Source: Pseudomonas sp. SORT22 (GTDB lineage Bacteria; Pseudomonadota; Gammaproteobacteria; Pseudomonadales; Pseudomonadaceae). Taken from it: a stretch of DNA of 64,000 nucleotides. Below are positions 8,733 to 17,553 of this stretch, in pieces. Position 1 is the first letter of the stretch; every line of letters starts with the position of its first letter. The notes under the pieces are model-generated. The model ran no database searches, was not told where the DNA came from, and saw only the letters and a program-made list of their open reading frames with translations. The position numbers and the translations under genes are program-made. Where the stretch lies: positions 3,596,501 through 3,660,500 of the forward strand of contig NZ_CP071007.1 in assembly GCF_018417635.1 (NCBI RefSeq), given 5' to 3'.

Positions 8733-9902
8733 TCAGACCATGCTTGGATCAGGTTCCAGGCCCATCAGCTCGCGGCCGAGAATCTGCGCGCAAACGTCGT
8801 AGTCGGTGTAGGCATGGGCGCCGGTCATGTGCGCATCGCGCCACAGCCGCTGCATTTCGTTGCTGTCGAACCAGGCAGTGCCGCCAGCGGCTTCGAATAG
8901 ACGATCGACCGCCTGGATGCACATTTTCACCGCGTAGCCCTGGTTGGTGCGCCAGAACGCCAGGGTCTCGCGCGTCGGGTACTGGTGACGTTCGCTGTGC
9001 TCGGCGTGTTCCTGCCAGGTTTTTTCCAGAAATGCGCGAGCGGCGGCAACCTGATGGGTGGACTCGGCCAGGCGCATCAGCGCGGGTGTGGCGGCGCCGA
9101 CATTGACCCCGGTATAGGCACGCACACGGTTCTTGGTCTTTTCGCGGAAGGCTTCGAGCATGCGCTCGGCAATACCGAGGCTGACGGTCGAGAAGCCGCT
9201 GGCGAAATATGGCCGGTACGGCGAGTAGAACACCTTGCTGTCCGGATACAGGCCAAAGCCTGCCGACTTGCCTTCCATCATGTCCTTGGCTTTCTGGATG
9301 CGGTGCTCGGGGACGAACACCTTGTCGATCACCAGGGTCTTGGTGCCGCTACCCCTCATGCCGGCGGCGAACCAGTCGTCGCGAATCTCGTAGTCGCTGC
9401 GCGGCAGCACGGCAAAGCAGTAGTCCTGGGTGCCTTCGGCATTGGCCCGACGGCAGCCGACAATCGCCCACTCGGCATGGTCGCTGCCGCTGCTCCAGCC
9501 CATCTCGCCGCTGAACAGCAAGCCGCCCTCGACCTCCTCGACCTTGCCGAACGGGGCGATACTGCTGCTGGCGGTGGCGTCGGGGTTGTCGCCCCAGATC
9601 TCCTCCTGCAGCTTGGCCGGGAACATCGCCAACTGATGGCTGTGGGTGCACAGCAGGCTCATGGCCCAGGCGGTGCTGGCGCAAGCGCCGGCAAGCAAGG
9701 CGATGCAGTCGGCAAATTGCGGCAGGGAGATTTCCAGGCCGCCGTAGGGCTTGGGCAAAAAGGCACGGTGCAGGCCGATGCTTTTCAGCAGGGCGATGTT
9801 TTCGGCCGGGACTTTGCGGTCCTGCTCGGCACGGGCGGCGTTGGCGGCGATGGCAGGCAAAATCGAACGAAGGTCTTCGAGCAGCGGGTTTGGCTTTTTC
9901 AT
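8733..9902 (-). CDS. 4-hydroxyphenylacetate 3-hydroxylase, oxygenase component (C2-type)
   Basis: A 389-residue flavin-dependent monooxygenase of the acyl-CoA dehydrogenase fold. It hydroxylates 4-hydroxyphenylacetate or a similar phenol ortho to the OH, using FMNH2 from the partner reductase. Long stretches are as I recall them in Acinetobacter C2: ATASSSIAPFGKVEEVEGG, KAKDMMEGKSAGFGLYPDSK, RDAHMTGAHAYTDYDVCAQ, and the end GLEPDPSMV. The Acinetobacter protein is about 30 residues longer at the N-terminus. No homoprotocatechuate ring-cleavage genes occur in the window, so the product must be handled elsewhere or used differently. A tandem direct repeat lies about 110 bases upstream. Confidence 0.85.
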   Translation of the reverse strand: MKKPNPLLEDLRSILPAIAANAARAEQDRKVPAENIALLKSIGLHRAFLPKPYGGLEISLPQFADCIALLAGACASTAWAMSLLCTHSHQLAMFPAKLQEEIWGDNPDATASSSIAPFGKVEEVEGGLLFSGEMGWSSGSDHAEWAIVGCRRANAEGTQDYCFAVLPRSDYEIRDDWFAAGMRGSGTKTLVIDKVFVPEHRIQKAKDMMEGKSAGFGLYPDSKVFYSPYRPYFASGFSTVSLGIAERMLEAFREKTKNRVRAYTGVNVGAATPALMRLAESTHQVAAARAFLEKTWQEHAEHSERHQYPTRETLAFWRTNQGYAVKMCIQAVDRLFEAAGGTAWFDSNEMQRLWRDAHMTGAHAYTDYDVCAQILGRELMGLEPDPSMV

Positions 9903-10008
9903 GAGGGGCCCTGCTTATTATTGGATGTCCGCCAGGGCCTGCGAAGTGGCAGGTGGCGGCGGATGCAGGGGCCAGTATGGGAGGCTTGGCTCAGGGGGAA
10001 AATGCAAC

Positions 10009-10038
10009 TTCCATAGGCAAGATTGTACTTTTCATAGG
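10009..10038 (-). promoter_or_regulatory. 21-bp-spaced direct repeat upstream of the hydroxylase operon
   Basis: TTCCATAGG (10009-10017) and TTTCATAGG (10030-10038) are direct repeats whose starts are exactly 21 bases apart, two helical turns. This is the usual layout for AraC/XylS-family operators. They lie 107-136 bases upstream of the oxygenase start. No AraC-family gene is present in the window. Inference from spacing only. Confidence 0.4.
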
Positions 10039-10049
10039 ATGTTAAAAGC

Positions 10050-10116
10050 ATCGCGGGGCAAGCCCGCTCCCACAGCGAACACCATCAATTCTGTGGGAGC
10101 GGGCTTGACCCGCGAT
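10050..10116. repeat. Inverted REP pair (BIME-like)
   Basis: A 26-base REP at 10050-10075 (ATCGCGGGGCAAGCCCGCTC...) is followed after 15 bases by its near-perfect inverse at 10091-10116 (...GGGCTTGACCCGCGAT). The pair fills the gap between the decarboxylase stop and the hydroxylase promoter. It may act as a terminator or mRNA stabiliser. Confidence 0.8.
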
Positions 10117-10120
10117 AAAT

Positions 10121-11533
10121 TCACTCCGCCACGACGTTCTGCAAATTGCGCCAAAGCTCAGCCACATGCTCACGCTCGGTCGGCAACGCCCCCACCGACA
10201 CCCGCACCATCCAGCGGCCATGCAAGGTCGCCGGAGTGACGTAGGCTACCCCCGAGGCATTGAGCTGATCCGCCCAGCGCCGGGTATGTGCATCCAGCGC
10301 CTCACCCTGCAGGCCCTCACCTCGATGGCGAATGCACAAGGTCTGCAGCTGTACCGGCGCCAGCAACTCCCAGCCCTCGGCCCCGCGCACCTGCTCGGCC
10401 AGCCACTGGGCGTTGTCCAGGTCGCGGCGCAAGCGCTGTTGCAGGTTCTCGATGCCCTCGCTGCGCAGCATGAACCACAGCTTCAGGGCACGGAACCGCC
10501 GCCCCAGCGGGATACCCCAGTCGCGCAGGTTCTTGACCTTGCTGTCGACCGCCGACTGCAGGTAGCTGGGGTTGGTGCTCATGACCCGGATCAGGTGCTG
10601 CGGATCACGCACGAAGTACAGCGAGCAATCGAAAGCCACACCGAGCCATTTGTGCGCATTGACCACAATCGAGTCGGCCTGCTCGATGCCGTCCCACATC
10701 CAGCGGCATTCCGGCAGGATCATCGCCGAGCCGGCCATGGCCGAGTCCACGTGCAGCCACAAGCCATGCTCGCGGGCGATCTGGCCGATCGGTTGCAGCG
10801 GGTCGAGGGCGGTGGTTGCCGTGGTGCCGGTGGTAGCCACCACCGCGCAGGGTTGCAGGCCGTCGGCCAGGTCCTGTTCGATGGCTGCGGCCAGCGCTTG
10901 CGGGCGCATGGCGAAGTCGTCGTCGGTGTCGATGTAGCGGATGTTGTCCTTGCCAAAGCCTGCCAGCAGCGCGGCCTTGTCTACCGAGCTGTGGGCCTGG
11001 GCGCTGGTGTAGATCATCAGCGGCTTGCCCTGCCCCTGCAGGCCGCCCTTGGCCAGGGCGTAGTCGCTGCTGCGCTCGCGGGCGCTGATCAAGGCGACCA
11101 GCGTGCTGGTGGACGCGGTGTCCTGGATCACCCCGCTCCACTGCGCCGACAAACCGACCATCTGCCGCAGCCAGTCCACGGTGGTTTCTTCCAGCTCGCT
11201 CAGGGCCGGGCTCGATTGCCACGACAGGCCGAGCACGCCAAGGCCGGTGCTGAGAAAATCGCCAAGCACCGACGACAAGGTGCCGTTGGAGGGGAAGTAG
11301 CCGAAAAAGTCCGGGTGCTGCCAGTGCGACAGGCCGGGCATCACTAACTGGTCTACGTCCTTGAGAATATTCTCGAACGGCTCGCCCTGAACCGGCGCCG
11401 AGCCGGGCAAGGCCGCCTTGAGGTAACCGGGCTCGACCTGGGCCATCACCGGCAGTTCGCCGACACCCTGGCGGTAGTCGGCGATCAGGTCGATCAGTTG
11501 GTGGCCATGTTTGCGAAATTCTTCCGGGCTCAT
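10121..11533 (-). CDS. Aromatic L-amino acid decarboxylase (DOPA decarboxylase type)
   Basis: A 470-residue PLP-dependent group II decarboxylase. The PLP lysine is Lys295 in NAHKWLGVAFDCS, and the upstream DSAMAG motif holds the cofactor-binding Asp. Length and sequence match the L-DOPA-selective decarboxylase characterised in P. putida; tyrosine, tryptophan and 5-hydroxytryptophan are possible minor substrates. The start MSPEEFRKHGHQL has AGGAG upstream; the longer frame to 11593 is not family-like. It lies 84 bases downstream of a LysR gene on the same strand. The context suggests L-DOPA to dopamine feeding an aryl-acetaldehyde/aryl-acetate route, but no amine oxidase is present. Confidence 0.88.
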   Translation of the reverse strand: MSPEEFRKHGHQLIDLIADYRQGVGELPVMAQVEPGYLKAALPGSAPVQGEPFENILKDVDQLVMPGLSHWQHPDFFGYFPSNGTLSSVLGDFLSTGLGVLGLSWQSSPALSELEETTVDWLRQMVGLSAQWSGVIQDTASTSTLVALISARERSSDYALAKGGLQGQGKPLMIYTSAQAHSSVDKAALLAGFGKDNIRYIDTDDDFAMRPQALAAAIEQDLADGLQPCAVVATTGTTATTALDPLQPIGQIAREHGLWLHVDSAMAGSAMILPECRWMWDGIEQADSIVVNAHKWLGVAFDCSLYFVRDPQHLIRVMSTNPSYLQSAVDSKVKNLRDWGIPLGRRFRALKLWFMLRSEGIENLQQRLRRDLDNAQWLAEQVRGAEGWELLAPVQLQTLCIRHRGEGLQGEALDAHTRRWADQLNASGVAYVTPATLHGRWMVRVSVGALPTEREHVAELWRNLQNVVAE

Positions 11534-11617
11534 GCAGCGGCTCCTGTTATTGGCGGTAAGTGGGCCTGAGTCTAGGCCCTGGCTGACCGCCAAAAAACGC
11601 CGCCCCGCGCATAGCTG

Positions 11618-12562
11618 CTATGGCGAATGCGCATGGCCGCCGTGCACGCCGAACTGCGACTGCTGCCACTGCTCGAACACCAGGTTGCGCAACCAGCGGT
11701 GCTCGGCCGAGCCGTGCAGGCGCTGGTGCCAGACCACCCAGTAGCGCTGGCTGTGCTCGACAAACGCCAACGGCCGCCAGGTCAGTGGATGCAGGCGGCT
11801 GAGCTGGCGGGCAATGTGCTCGGGCACGGTGACCAGCGCCTGGCTGCTGCCGACCACCTGCACCGCCGCCGAGTAGAACGGCACCTGCAGGCTGATGCGC
11901 CGGCTCAGGCCCTGCTCACGCAGGTGGCGGTCGATAAAGCTGTCCTTGTCGCCACCGCCGGAAATGCGCACATGGTTCCAGGCCCGGTAATCGTCCTGGC
12001 TCAGTTCGGTTTTTGCCGCCAACGGGTGCTCGCGGTGCATCAGGCACACCGCGCGGTCTTCGCCGAGCATGCGCCCATGCAGGTTGGCCGGAGCATCGTC
12101 GAACAGCGTGGTAGCCAGGTCGACTTCGCCGCTGGCGAGCAGTTCATACTGCCCCGGTTGCCAGGTGCGGTACTCGATCGACACCCCCGGCGCTTCGCGC
12201 TCAAGGGTGCTGACCAGCAGCGGCAGCATGTGTTCGGCGATGTAGTCCGAGGCCGCCAGGCAAAAACGCCGCTCGCAGCGCTTGGGCTCGAAGGCCTGCG
12301 GTTGACGCAAGGCCTCGAGCTCGGCCAGCACCTGGCCCAGCGGCAGCAGCAGGCTTTCGCCGCGTTCACTCAAGACATAGCCGCGGCCCTGGCGCACCAG
12401 CAGCGGGTCGTCAAAGGCTTCGCGCATATGTGCCAGCTGGCGGCTGAGCACCGACTGGCTGCTGCCCAGGCGCTCGGCGGCATGGCTGAGGTTCTTCAGC
12501 TGCAGCATGCTCTGCAACGCGCGCAGGTGGGCGATGCTCAGGGAGGCGAAAATCGGGTTCAA
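11618..12562 (-). CDS. LysR-family regulator, likely controls the decarboxylase/dehydrogenase genes
   Basis: A 314-residue LysR protein. The N-terminal helix-turn-helix reads LKNLSHAAERLGSSQSVLSRQL, followed by a periplasmic-binding-like effector domain. The start is probably TTG at 12562 (MNPIFASLSIAHL), because GGAG lies at ideal distance; a GTG at 12577 would put the ribosome site inside the gene. It is upstream of the decarboxylase on the same strand and divergent from the aldehyde dehydrogenase across about 160 bases, the usual position for a LysR controlling both flanks. The effector is unknown. Confidence 0.85.
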   Translation of the reverse strand: MNPIFASLSIAHLRALQSMLQLKNLSHAAERLGSSQSVLSRQLAHMREAFDDPLLVRQGRGYVLSERGESLLLPLGQVLAELEALRQPQAFEPKRCERRFCLAASDYIAEHMLPLLVSTLEREAPGVSIEYRTWQPGQYELLASGEVDLATTLFDDAPANLHGRMLGEDRAVCLMHREHPLAAKTELSQDDYRAWNHVRISGGGDKDSFIDRHLREQGLSRRISLQVPFYSAAVQVVGSSQALVTVPEHIARQLSRLHPLTWRPLAFVEHSQRYWVVWHQRLHGSAEHRWLRNLVFEQWQQSQFGVHGGHAHSP

Positions 12563-12721
12563 GGGGCGCTCCTGCACAGGCGGATGCCGCAGCCTAAGGC
12601 CAAACCTTGCAGATTACAAAGCGCCTGGCAGGCCGGTGCATGGCCGGCGGCAGGCTCAGTCAAGCCACTGCCGGGGCGCTGCGCTAGGGTCGGGGCTTTG
12701 CTTTCCCTTGAGGTTCGTCCC

Positions 12722-14209
12722 ATGAGCAACATCAGCCTTTTGCCCCAGGTGCGCGTTTTTTTGCAACGCGAGCACAGCAGCTTTATCGACGGTCGCCAGC
12801 AGCCACAGGCCGATGCCCGCTACCTGGAGGTGATCGACCCGGCCAGTGACCAGGTCATCAGCCGCGTGGCCGAAGCCACCGCGCAGACCATCGACGATGC
12901 CGTCGCCTCCTCGCGCCGTGGCTTTGCGCAATGGTCACAAACCGCCCCCGCCGTGCGTGCCAGCGTGCTGCTCAAGCTTGCCGACCTGATCGAGCAACAC
13001 CGCGAAGAACTGGCACAGCTGGAGACCTGCCAGTCGGGCAAGCTGATCACCCTTTCGCGCAATTTCGAGGTCGATCAGGCCGCGCATTTCTTGCGCTACT
13101 ACGCCGGCTGGGCGACCAAGCTCAGCGGCCAGACCCTCACCCCCTCGCTGCCCTCGTTCAACGGCGAGCGCTACACCGCCTTTACCCTGCGCGAGCCAGT
13201 CGGCGTGGTGGTGGGCATCGTGCCGTGGAATTTCTCGACCATGATCGCCTTGTGGAAGCTCGGTTCGGCACTGGTGACCGGTTGCAGCATCATCATCAAG
13301 CCCAGCGAATTCACCCCGCTGACCATCCTGCGCATTGCCGAACTTGCCATCGACGCCGGCCTGCCCGCCGGGGCACTGAACGTGGTGACCGGCGCCGGCC
13401 TGGCCGGCAAGGCGCTGATCGAGCACCCGGGCACCGACAAGGTCTCGTTCACCGGCTCCGTGCCCACAGGCCTGGCCGTCGGCCAGAGCGCCATGGCCGC
13501 CAACCTGACCCGCGCCACCCTGGAGCTGGGCGGCAAGAATGCGGCCGGATTCCTGCGCGACGTACCAGTGCACACGGCGGTGGACGGCATCATCGAAGCG
13601 GGCTTTTTGCACGCCGGGCAGATCTGCGCGGCAGCCGAGCGCTTTTATCTGCATCGCTCGCAGATCGAGGCGGTGACCGGGGCCTTGAGCGAGCGCCTGG
13701 CCCAGCTGAAGATCGGCTCACCGCTGGATGAAACCAGCGAATTCGGCCCGGTCTGCAACAAGCAGCACCAGGCCAGGCTCGGTGCACTGTTTGCCAAGGC
13801 GCGCAGCGAAGGCAGCCAGATCATCCATGGCGGGCGTTTGCTCGAAGGCCCCGGCTGCTACGTCGAGCCGACGGTGATCCTGGCCAATTCGGTGGACGAC
13901 AGCCTGCTCAACGAGGAAACCTTCGGGCCGGTGGCGACCTTCTTGCCGTATGACGATGAAGAGCAACTGATCGCGCTGATGAACGCCAGCCCCTATGGCC
14001 TCAGTGCCAGCCTGTGGACCAACGACCTGAGCAAGGCCTTGCGCCTGGTGCCGCAGGTGCAGGCCGGTACGGTGTGGGTGAACATGCATACCCTGCTCGA
14101 CCCGGCCGTGCCGTTTGGCGGGGTAAAGGCTTCAGGCATAGGCCGTGAATTTGGCGGGGCGTTTATCGAGGATTACACCGAGCTGAAGTCGGTGATGATT
14201 CGCTACTGA
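12722..14209 (+). CDS. Phenylacetaldehyde-type NAD-dependent aldehyde dehydrogenase
   Basis: A 495-residue aldehyde dehydrogenase. The catalytic Cys302 (HAGQICAAAERF) and general base Glu268 (TLELGGKN) fall at the canonical positions. The C-terminal NMHTLLDPAVPFGGVKASG pattern is typical of phenylacetaldehyde dehydrogenases (FeaB/StyD/PeaE group). GAGG precedes ATG 12722. Divergence from a LysR gene next to a DOPA decarboxylase suggests oxidation of aryl-acetaldehydes such as 3,4-dihydroxyphenylacetaldehyde. A betaine-aldehyde or aminobutyraldehyde role is less likely but not excluded. It is followed by a strong terminator, so it is probably monocistronic. Confidence 0.88.
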   Translation: MSNISLLPQVRVFLQREHSSFIDGRQQPQADARYLEVIDPASDQVISRVAEATAQTIDDAVASSRRGFAQWSQTAPAVRASVLLKLADLIEQHREELAQLETCQSGKLITLSRNFEVDQAAHFLRYYAGWATKLSGQTLTPSLPSFNGERYTAFTLREPVGVVVGIVPWNFSTMIALWKLGSALVTGCSIIIKPSEFTPLTILRIAELAIDAGLPAGALNVVTGAGLAGKALIEHPGTDKVSFTGSVPTGLAVGQSAMAANLTRATLELGGKNAAGFLRDVPVHTAVDGIIEAGFLHAGQICAAAERFYLHRSQIEAVTGALSERLAQLKIGSPLDETSEFGPVCNKQHQARLGALFAKARSEGSQIIHGGRLLEGPGCYVEPTVILANSVDDSLLNEETFGPVATFLPYDDEEQLIALMNASPYGLSASLWTNDLSKALRLVPQVQAGTVWVNMHTLLDPAVPFGGVKASGIGREFGGAFIEDYTELKSVMIRY

Positions 14210-14220
14210 CACTGCCCGCG

Positions 14221-14270
14221 ATGGGCTGTACCGCAGCCCATTACTTCTGAATTCCATGAAGTAATTTTTT
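14221..14270 (+). terminator. Tandem hairpins ending in a T-tract
   Basis: ATGGGCTG/CAGCCCAT (14221-14228/14234-14241) is followed at once by TTACTTC/GAAGTAA (14241-14247/14258-14264) and then six Ts (14265-14270). This is a convincing factor-independent terminator for the aldehyde dehydrogenase gene. Confidence 0.8.
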
Positions 14271-14348
14271 GATACCAACGATTCCCCTCACCCACCGTCT
14301 GTCGGACCATCGGCCAGTTACCCCATAAAAACAACACGAGGTACTGCC

Positions 14349-15782
14349 GTGGACAACGCCAACAAGGCGGGGGCTGCACGCCCGCGCATCGAGGTTCGCT
14401 CAATCGACTATGTGCCGCGCAGCGAGCGCCACGGCAAGGTCTGGCACCAGGCGCCGTTCTGGTTCACCGGCAACTTCGTGCTCACCACCATGGTCACCGG
14501 TTTCACCGGCCCGGCCCTGGGCCTGGGGGCGCTGTACTCGATCCTGGCGATCGTGCTCGGGGTGTGCTTTGGCACCTTCTTCATGGCCTTTCACGCCAAC
14601 CAGGGCCCACGTATGGGCTTGCCGCAGATGATCCAGTCGCGCGCCCAATTCGGCCTCAAGGGCGCCATCGTGCCGTTTGCCGCCGTGGTCTTCGTCTACA
14701 TCGGTTTCAACGTCTTCAACGTGATCCTCGCCACCGATGCGATCAACACCGTGCTGCCCGGCCAACGCACGCCCTGGTACCTGGGCCTGATCGTCATCGC
14801 CGTGCTGCTGGCGGTGGTCGGCCACGACTTGCTACACACGGTGCAGCGCTGGCTGACCTACGTGATGATCCTGGTGTTCGGCGTGCTCACCGTCAGCGCC
14901 CTGCTGACCCTGCAGGCCGACGCCGCCCTGCAGGATCCGCAGTTCTCGTGGGGCGCATTCCTGGTGCAACTGTCGGCGGCCGCCGGTTACCAGATCAGCT
15001 ATTCGGTGTACGTCTCCGACTACTCGCGCTACCTGCCCCACGACACGCCGACGGCGAAAGTGGTGTTCTGGACCTACCTGGGCGCGGCCGGCTCGGCCCT
15101 TTGGCTGATGTCCCTCGGTGCCTTTCTCGCCTCGGCCTTGCCAGCGCCTGACGCCATCGCCAGTGTGCGCGAAGTGGGCAACCAGTTCCTGCCGGGCCTG
15201 GGCACCTTCACTGTGCTGATCTCGGTACCGGCGCTGGTGGGCATCATGGCGGTCAACTGCTACGGCGCCATGCTCACCAGCATCAGCGCCATCGACTGCT
15301 TCAAGCAGGTCACGCCGTCGCTGAAGATCCGCGTGGCCGGCATCAGCGTGATTGCCACCATCGTCTTTATCGTCGCCCTGGCCATCCCCGAGAGCTACCT
15401 GGGCAGCTTCAACACCTTCGTGCTGCTGATGCTGTACTTCCTGGTGCCGTGGACCGCGGTCAACCTGGTGGACTTTTACTGCGTGCGCAAGGGCCACTAC
15501 GTGATCAGCGAAATCTTCAACCCCGACGGCATCTACGGTGCCTGGGGCAAGCCCGGGCTGATCGCCTACGGCCTGGGTTTGCTGGCGATGGTGCCGTTCA
15601 TGGCCTTGAGCTTTTACACCGGCCCCGCAGCCGCTGCGCTGGGTGGTGCCGACATTGCTTTTGTCATTGGTCTGCTGGTCACCGGCAGCCTCTACGCCCT
15701 GCTCTGCCGCTCGCTCGACCTGCCCGGCGAACAACGCCTGGCGGCAGCCAGCGAGCGCCAGCTTGAGGAAACCCTCGCATGA
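14349..15782 (+). CDS. NCS1-family nucleobase/allantoin-type permease
   Basis: A 477-residue inner-membrane permease of the nucleobase:cation symporter-1 family, with about 12 hydrophobic segments. The N-terminal HQAPFWFTGNFVLTTMVTGF and GPRMGLPQMIQSRAQFG regions are typical of the family. It starts at GTG 14349 with GAGGTA upstream. Its TGA overlaps the ATG of the following nitrilase gene (ATGA), so the two were co-translated. Partnering with a carbon-nitrogen hydrolase suggests uptake of a cyclic or acyclic amide, ureide or nitrogen heterocycle. The substrate is unknown. Confidence 0.88.
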   Translation: MDNANKAGAARPRIEVRSIDYVPRSERHGKVWHQAPFWFTGNFVLTTMVTGFTGPALGLGALYSILAIVLGVCFGTFFMAFHANQGPRMGLPQMIQSRAQFGLKGAIVPFAAVVFVYIGFNVFNVILATDAINTVLPGQRTPWYLGLIVIAVLLAVVGHDLLHTVQRWLTYVMILVFGVLTVSALLTLQADAALQDPQFSWGAFLVQLSAAAGYQISYSVYVSDYSRYLPHDTPTAKVVFWTYLGAAGSALWLMSLGAFLASALPAPDAIASVREVGNQFLPGLGTFTVLISVPALVGIMAVNCYGAMLTSISAIDCFKQVTPSLKIRVAGISVIATIVFIVALAIPESYLGSFNTFVLLMLYFLVPWTAVNLVDFYCVRKGHYVISEIFNPDGIYGAWGKPGLIAYGLGLLAMVPFMALSFYTGPAAAALGGADIAFVIGLLVTGSLYALLCRSLDLPGEQRLAAASERQLEETLA

Positions 15783-16609
15783 GTCCAACCCTGATCCAGG
15801 TCGCCTGCTGCCAACTGGCGCCGCAGGTCGGCGAACTTAAATAAAACCGCGAGCGCGCCCTACAGGCTGTCCGCAGCGCCGCCGGGCAAGGCGCCCAGGT
15901 GGTGGTGCTACCGGAGCTGGTGCAAAGCGGCTATGTGTTCGCCGACCGCAACGAAGCACTGAGCCTGGCCGAAACCCCCAACGGCGAAACCCTGCGCCAG
16001 TGGGCAGCGCTGGCGGCGGAGCTGGACATCGTCATCGTCGGCGGCTTTTGCGAGCGCACCGAGCGCGACGAGTTGTACAACAGCGCCGCCCTGGTCGATG
16101 CCGACGGCGTGCGCGCGGTGTACCGCAAGGCGCATTTGTGGAACGACGAAAAGCGCATCTTCAGCGCCGGTGGGCAACCGCCGCCGGTGATCGATACGCG
16201 CTTCGGACGCATTGCGGTGATGATCTGCTACGACCTGGAATTTCCCGAGTGGGTGCGCTTGCCGGCGCTGGCCGGGGCCGAACTGCTGTGCGCGCCGGTG
16301 AACTGGCCGGACGGCCCGCGACCGCTCGGCGAGCGGCCCGCGGAAGTGGTACGGGTGCAGGCCAATGCTTCGGTCAACCGCTTGTACATCGCCGCCTGTG
16401 ACCGCAACGGCCATGAGCGCGAAGTGGACTGGGTCGGTGGCTCGGTGATTGTCGATGCCAACGGCTACCCGCTGGCCGGGCCGCTGCATGAAGCGCCGGC
16501 CGGCACGCAAATCATCCATGCCCGCCTCGACCTGAGCGAGGCGCGGGACAAGCGCATCAGTGCCTTGAACGATGTGCACCGGGATCGCCAGCCGGTGCTG
16601 TACGACTGA
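15779..16609 (+). pseudogene. Carbon-nitrogen hydrolase (nitrilase superfamily) with in-frame stop at codon 22
   Basis: The frame from ATG 15779 reads MSPTLIQVACCQLAPQVGEL-K, then TAA at 15842-15844, then continues unbroken as NRERALQAVR... to a normal end at 16609. The rest is an intact nitrilase-fold amidase: Glu in VVLPELVQSG, Lys in YRKAHLW and Cys in MICYDLEFPE are all present. It resembles RamA-type amidases. Only one codon is damaged, so this is a recent nonsense mutation, a sequencing error or a site of readthrough. Re-initiation at GTG 15899 would drop the first beta strand and probably misfold. It is coupled to the permease upstream by an ATGA overlap. Confidence 0.8.
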
Positions 16610-16689
16610 TTTCTCTGGCGGCTGTGCAGCCACGCCCCAAACCCGTGCAAAGCCACTAGAATAGGCCACCGCAAACACCAGGCTGCCCC

Positions 16690-17553
16690 ATGGATATCGA
16701 GCTCGCCCGCACCTTTCTGGAAATCGTCCGCACCGGCAGCCTGGTGTCCGCCGCCGAGCGCCTGCACGTCACCCAGACGGCCATCACCGCCCGGGTACAA
16801 AAGCTCGAACAGCAACTCGCCTGCCAGCTGTTCATTCGCAGTCGCAGCGGCGCCAGCCTCACTGCCGACGGCGAGGCCTTCGTGGTGTATGCCAACCAGC
16901 TGGTGCAAACCTGGGAGGCCGCGCGCCGCGACCTGCCGTTGCCCGAAGGCTGCCACCAGGTGCTGCACATCGGCGGCGAAGTCAGCCTCGGCAACCCCAT
17001 GGTGCTTGGCTGGGTCAGCGCCCTGCACCGGGAAATGCCCGGCCACGCCATTCGCAGCGAAGTCAGCGATGGCGAGTCGTTGCTGCACAAGGTGGAAATG
17101 GGCGTGCTCGACGCCGTGCTGGTCTACCAGCCCACCTACGGCCCGGGCTTGCAGGTGGAGCAACTGATGGAAGAAAAGCTCATCCGCATCCGCCGCAAGG
17201 ACAAACCCGAGCCTTACGTGTACATCGACTGGGGCCAGGCCTTTCGCCGCCGTCACGACGCCGCCCTGCCCGAATGCGCGCGCCCGGCGCTGAGCTTCAA
17301 CCTCGGGCCGCTGGCGCTGCAATACATCCTTGAACACGGCGGCAGCGGCTACTTCCGTACCCGCGTGGTGCAGGCCTACCTGGACAGCGGCGTATTCGAA
17401 CGCGTGCCGCAAGCACCGGAGTTCACCTACCCCACCTACCTGGTGTATGCCCGCGAGCGCGACAGCGAGGCGCTGCAGCAGGCGTTCAGGGTGCTGCGCG
17501 AAGTGGTCGCCGGTGAGAGCGACTGGTCACAGCGCTGGGACCCGGTGATCTGA
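16690..17553 (+). CDS. LysR-family transcriptional regulator
   Basis: A 287-residue LysR protein with HTH FLEIVRTGSLVSAAERLHVTQ and TAITARVQKLE. The effector domain is shorter than usual and carries unusual charged segments (RIRRKDKPEPYVYIDW). It follows the broken amidase by 80 bases on the same strand and may control the permease/amidase pair. Its last 27 bases overlap the end of the convergent HPP-CBS gene. Confidence 0.85.
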   Translation: MDIELARTFLEIVRTGSLVSAAERLHVTQTAITARVQKLEQQLACQLFIRSRSGASLTADGEAFVVYANQLVQTWEAARRDLPLPEGCHQVLHIGGEVSLGNPMVLGWVSALHREMPGHAIRSEVSDGESLLHKVEMGVLDAVLVYQPTYGPGLQVEQLMEEKLIRIRRKDKPEPYVYIDWGQAFRRRHDAALPECARPALSFNLGPLALQYILEHGGSGYFRTRVVQAYLDSGVFERVPQAPEFTYPTYLVYARERDSEALQQAFRVLREVVAGESDWSQRWDPVI

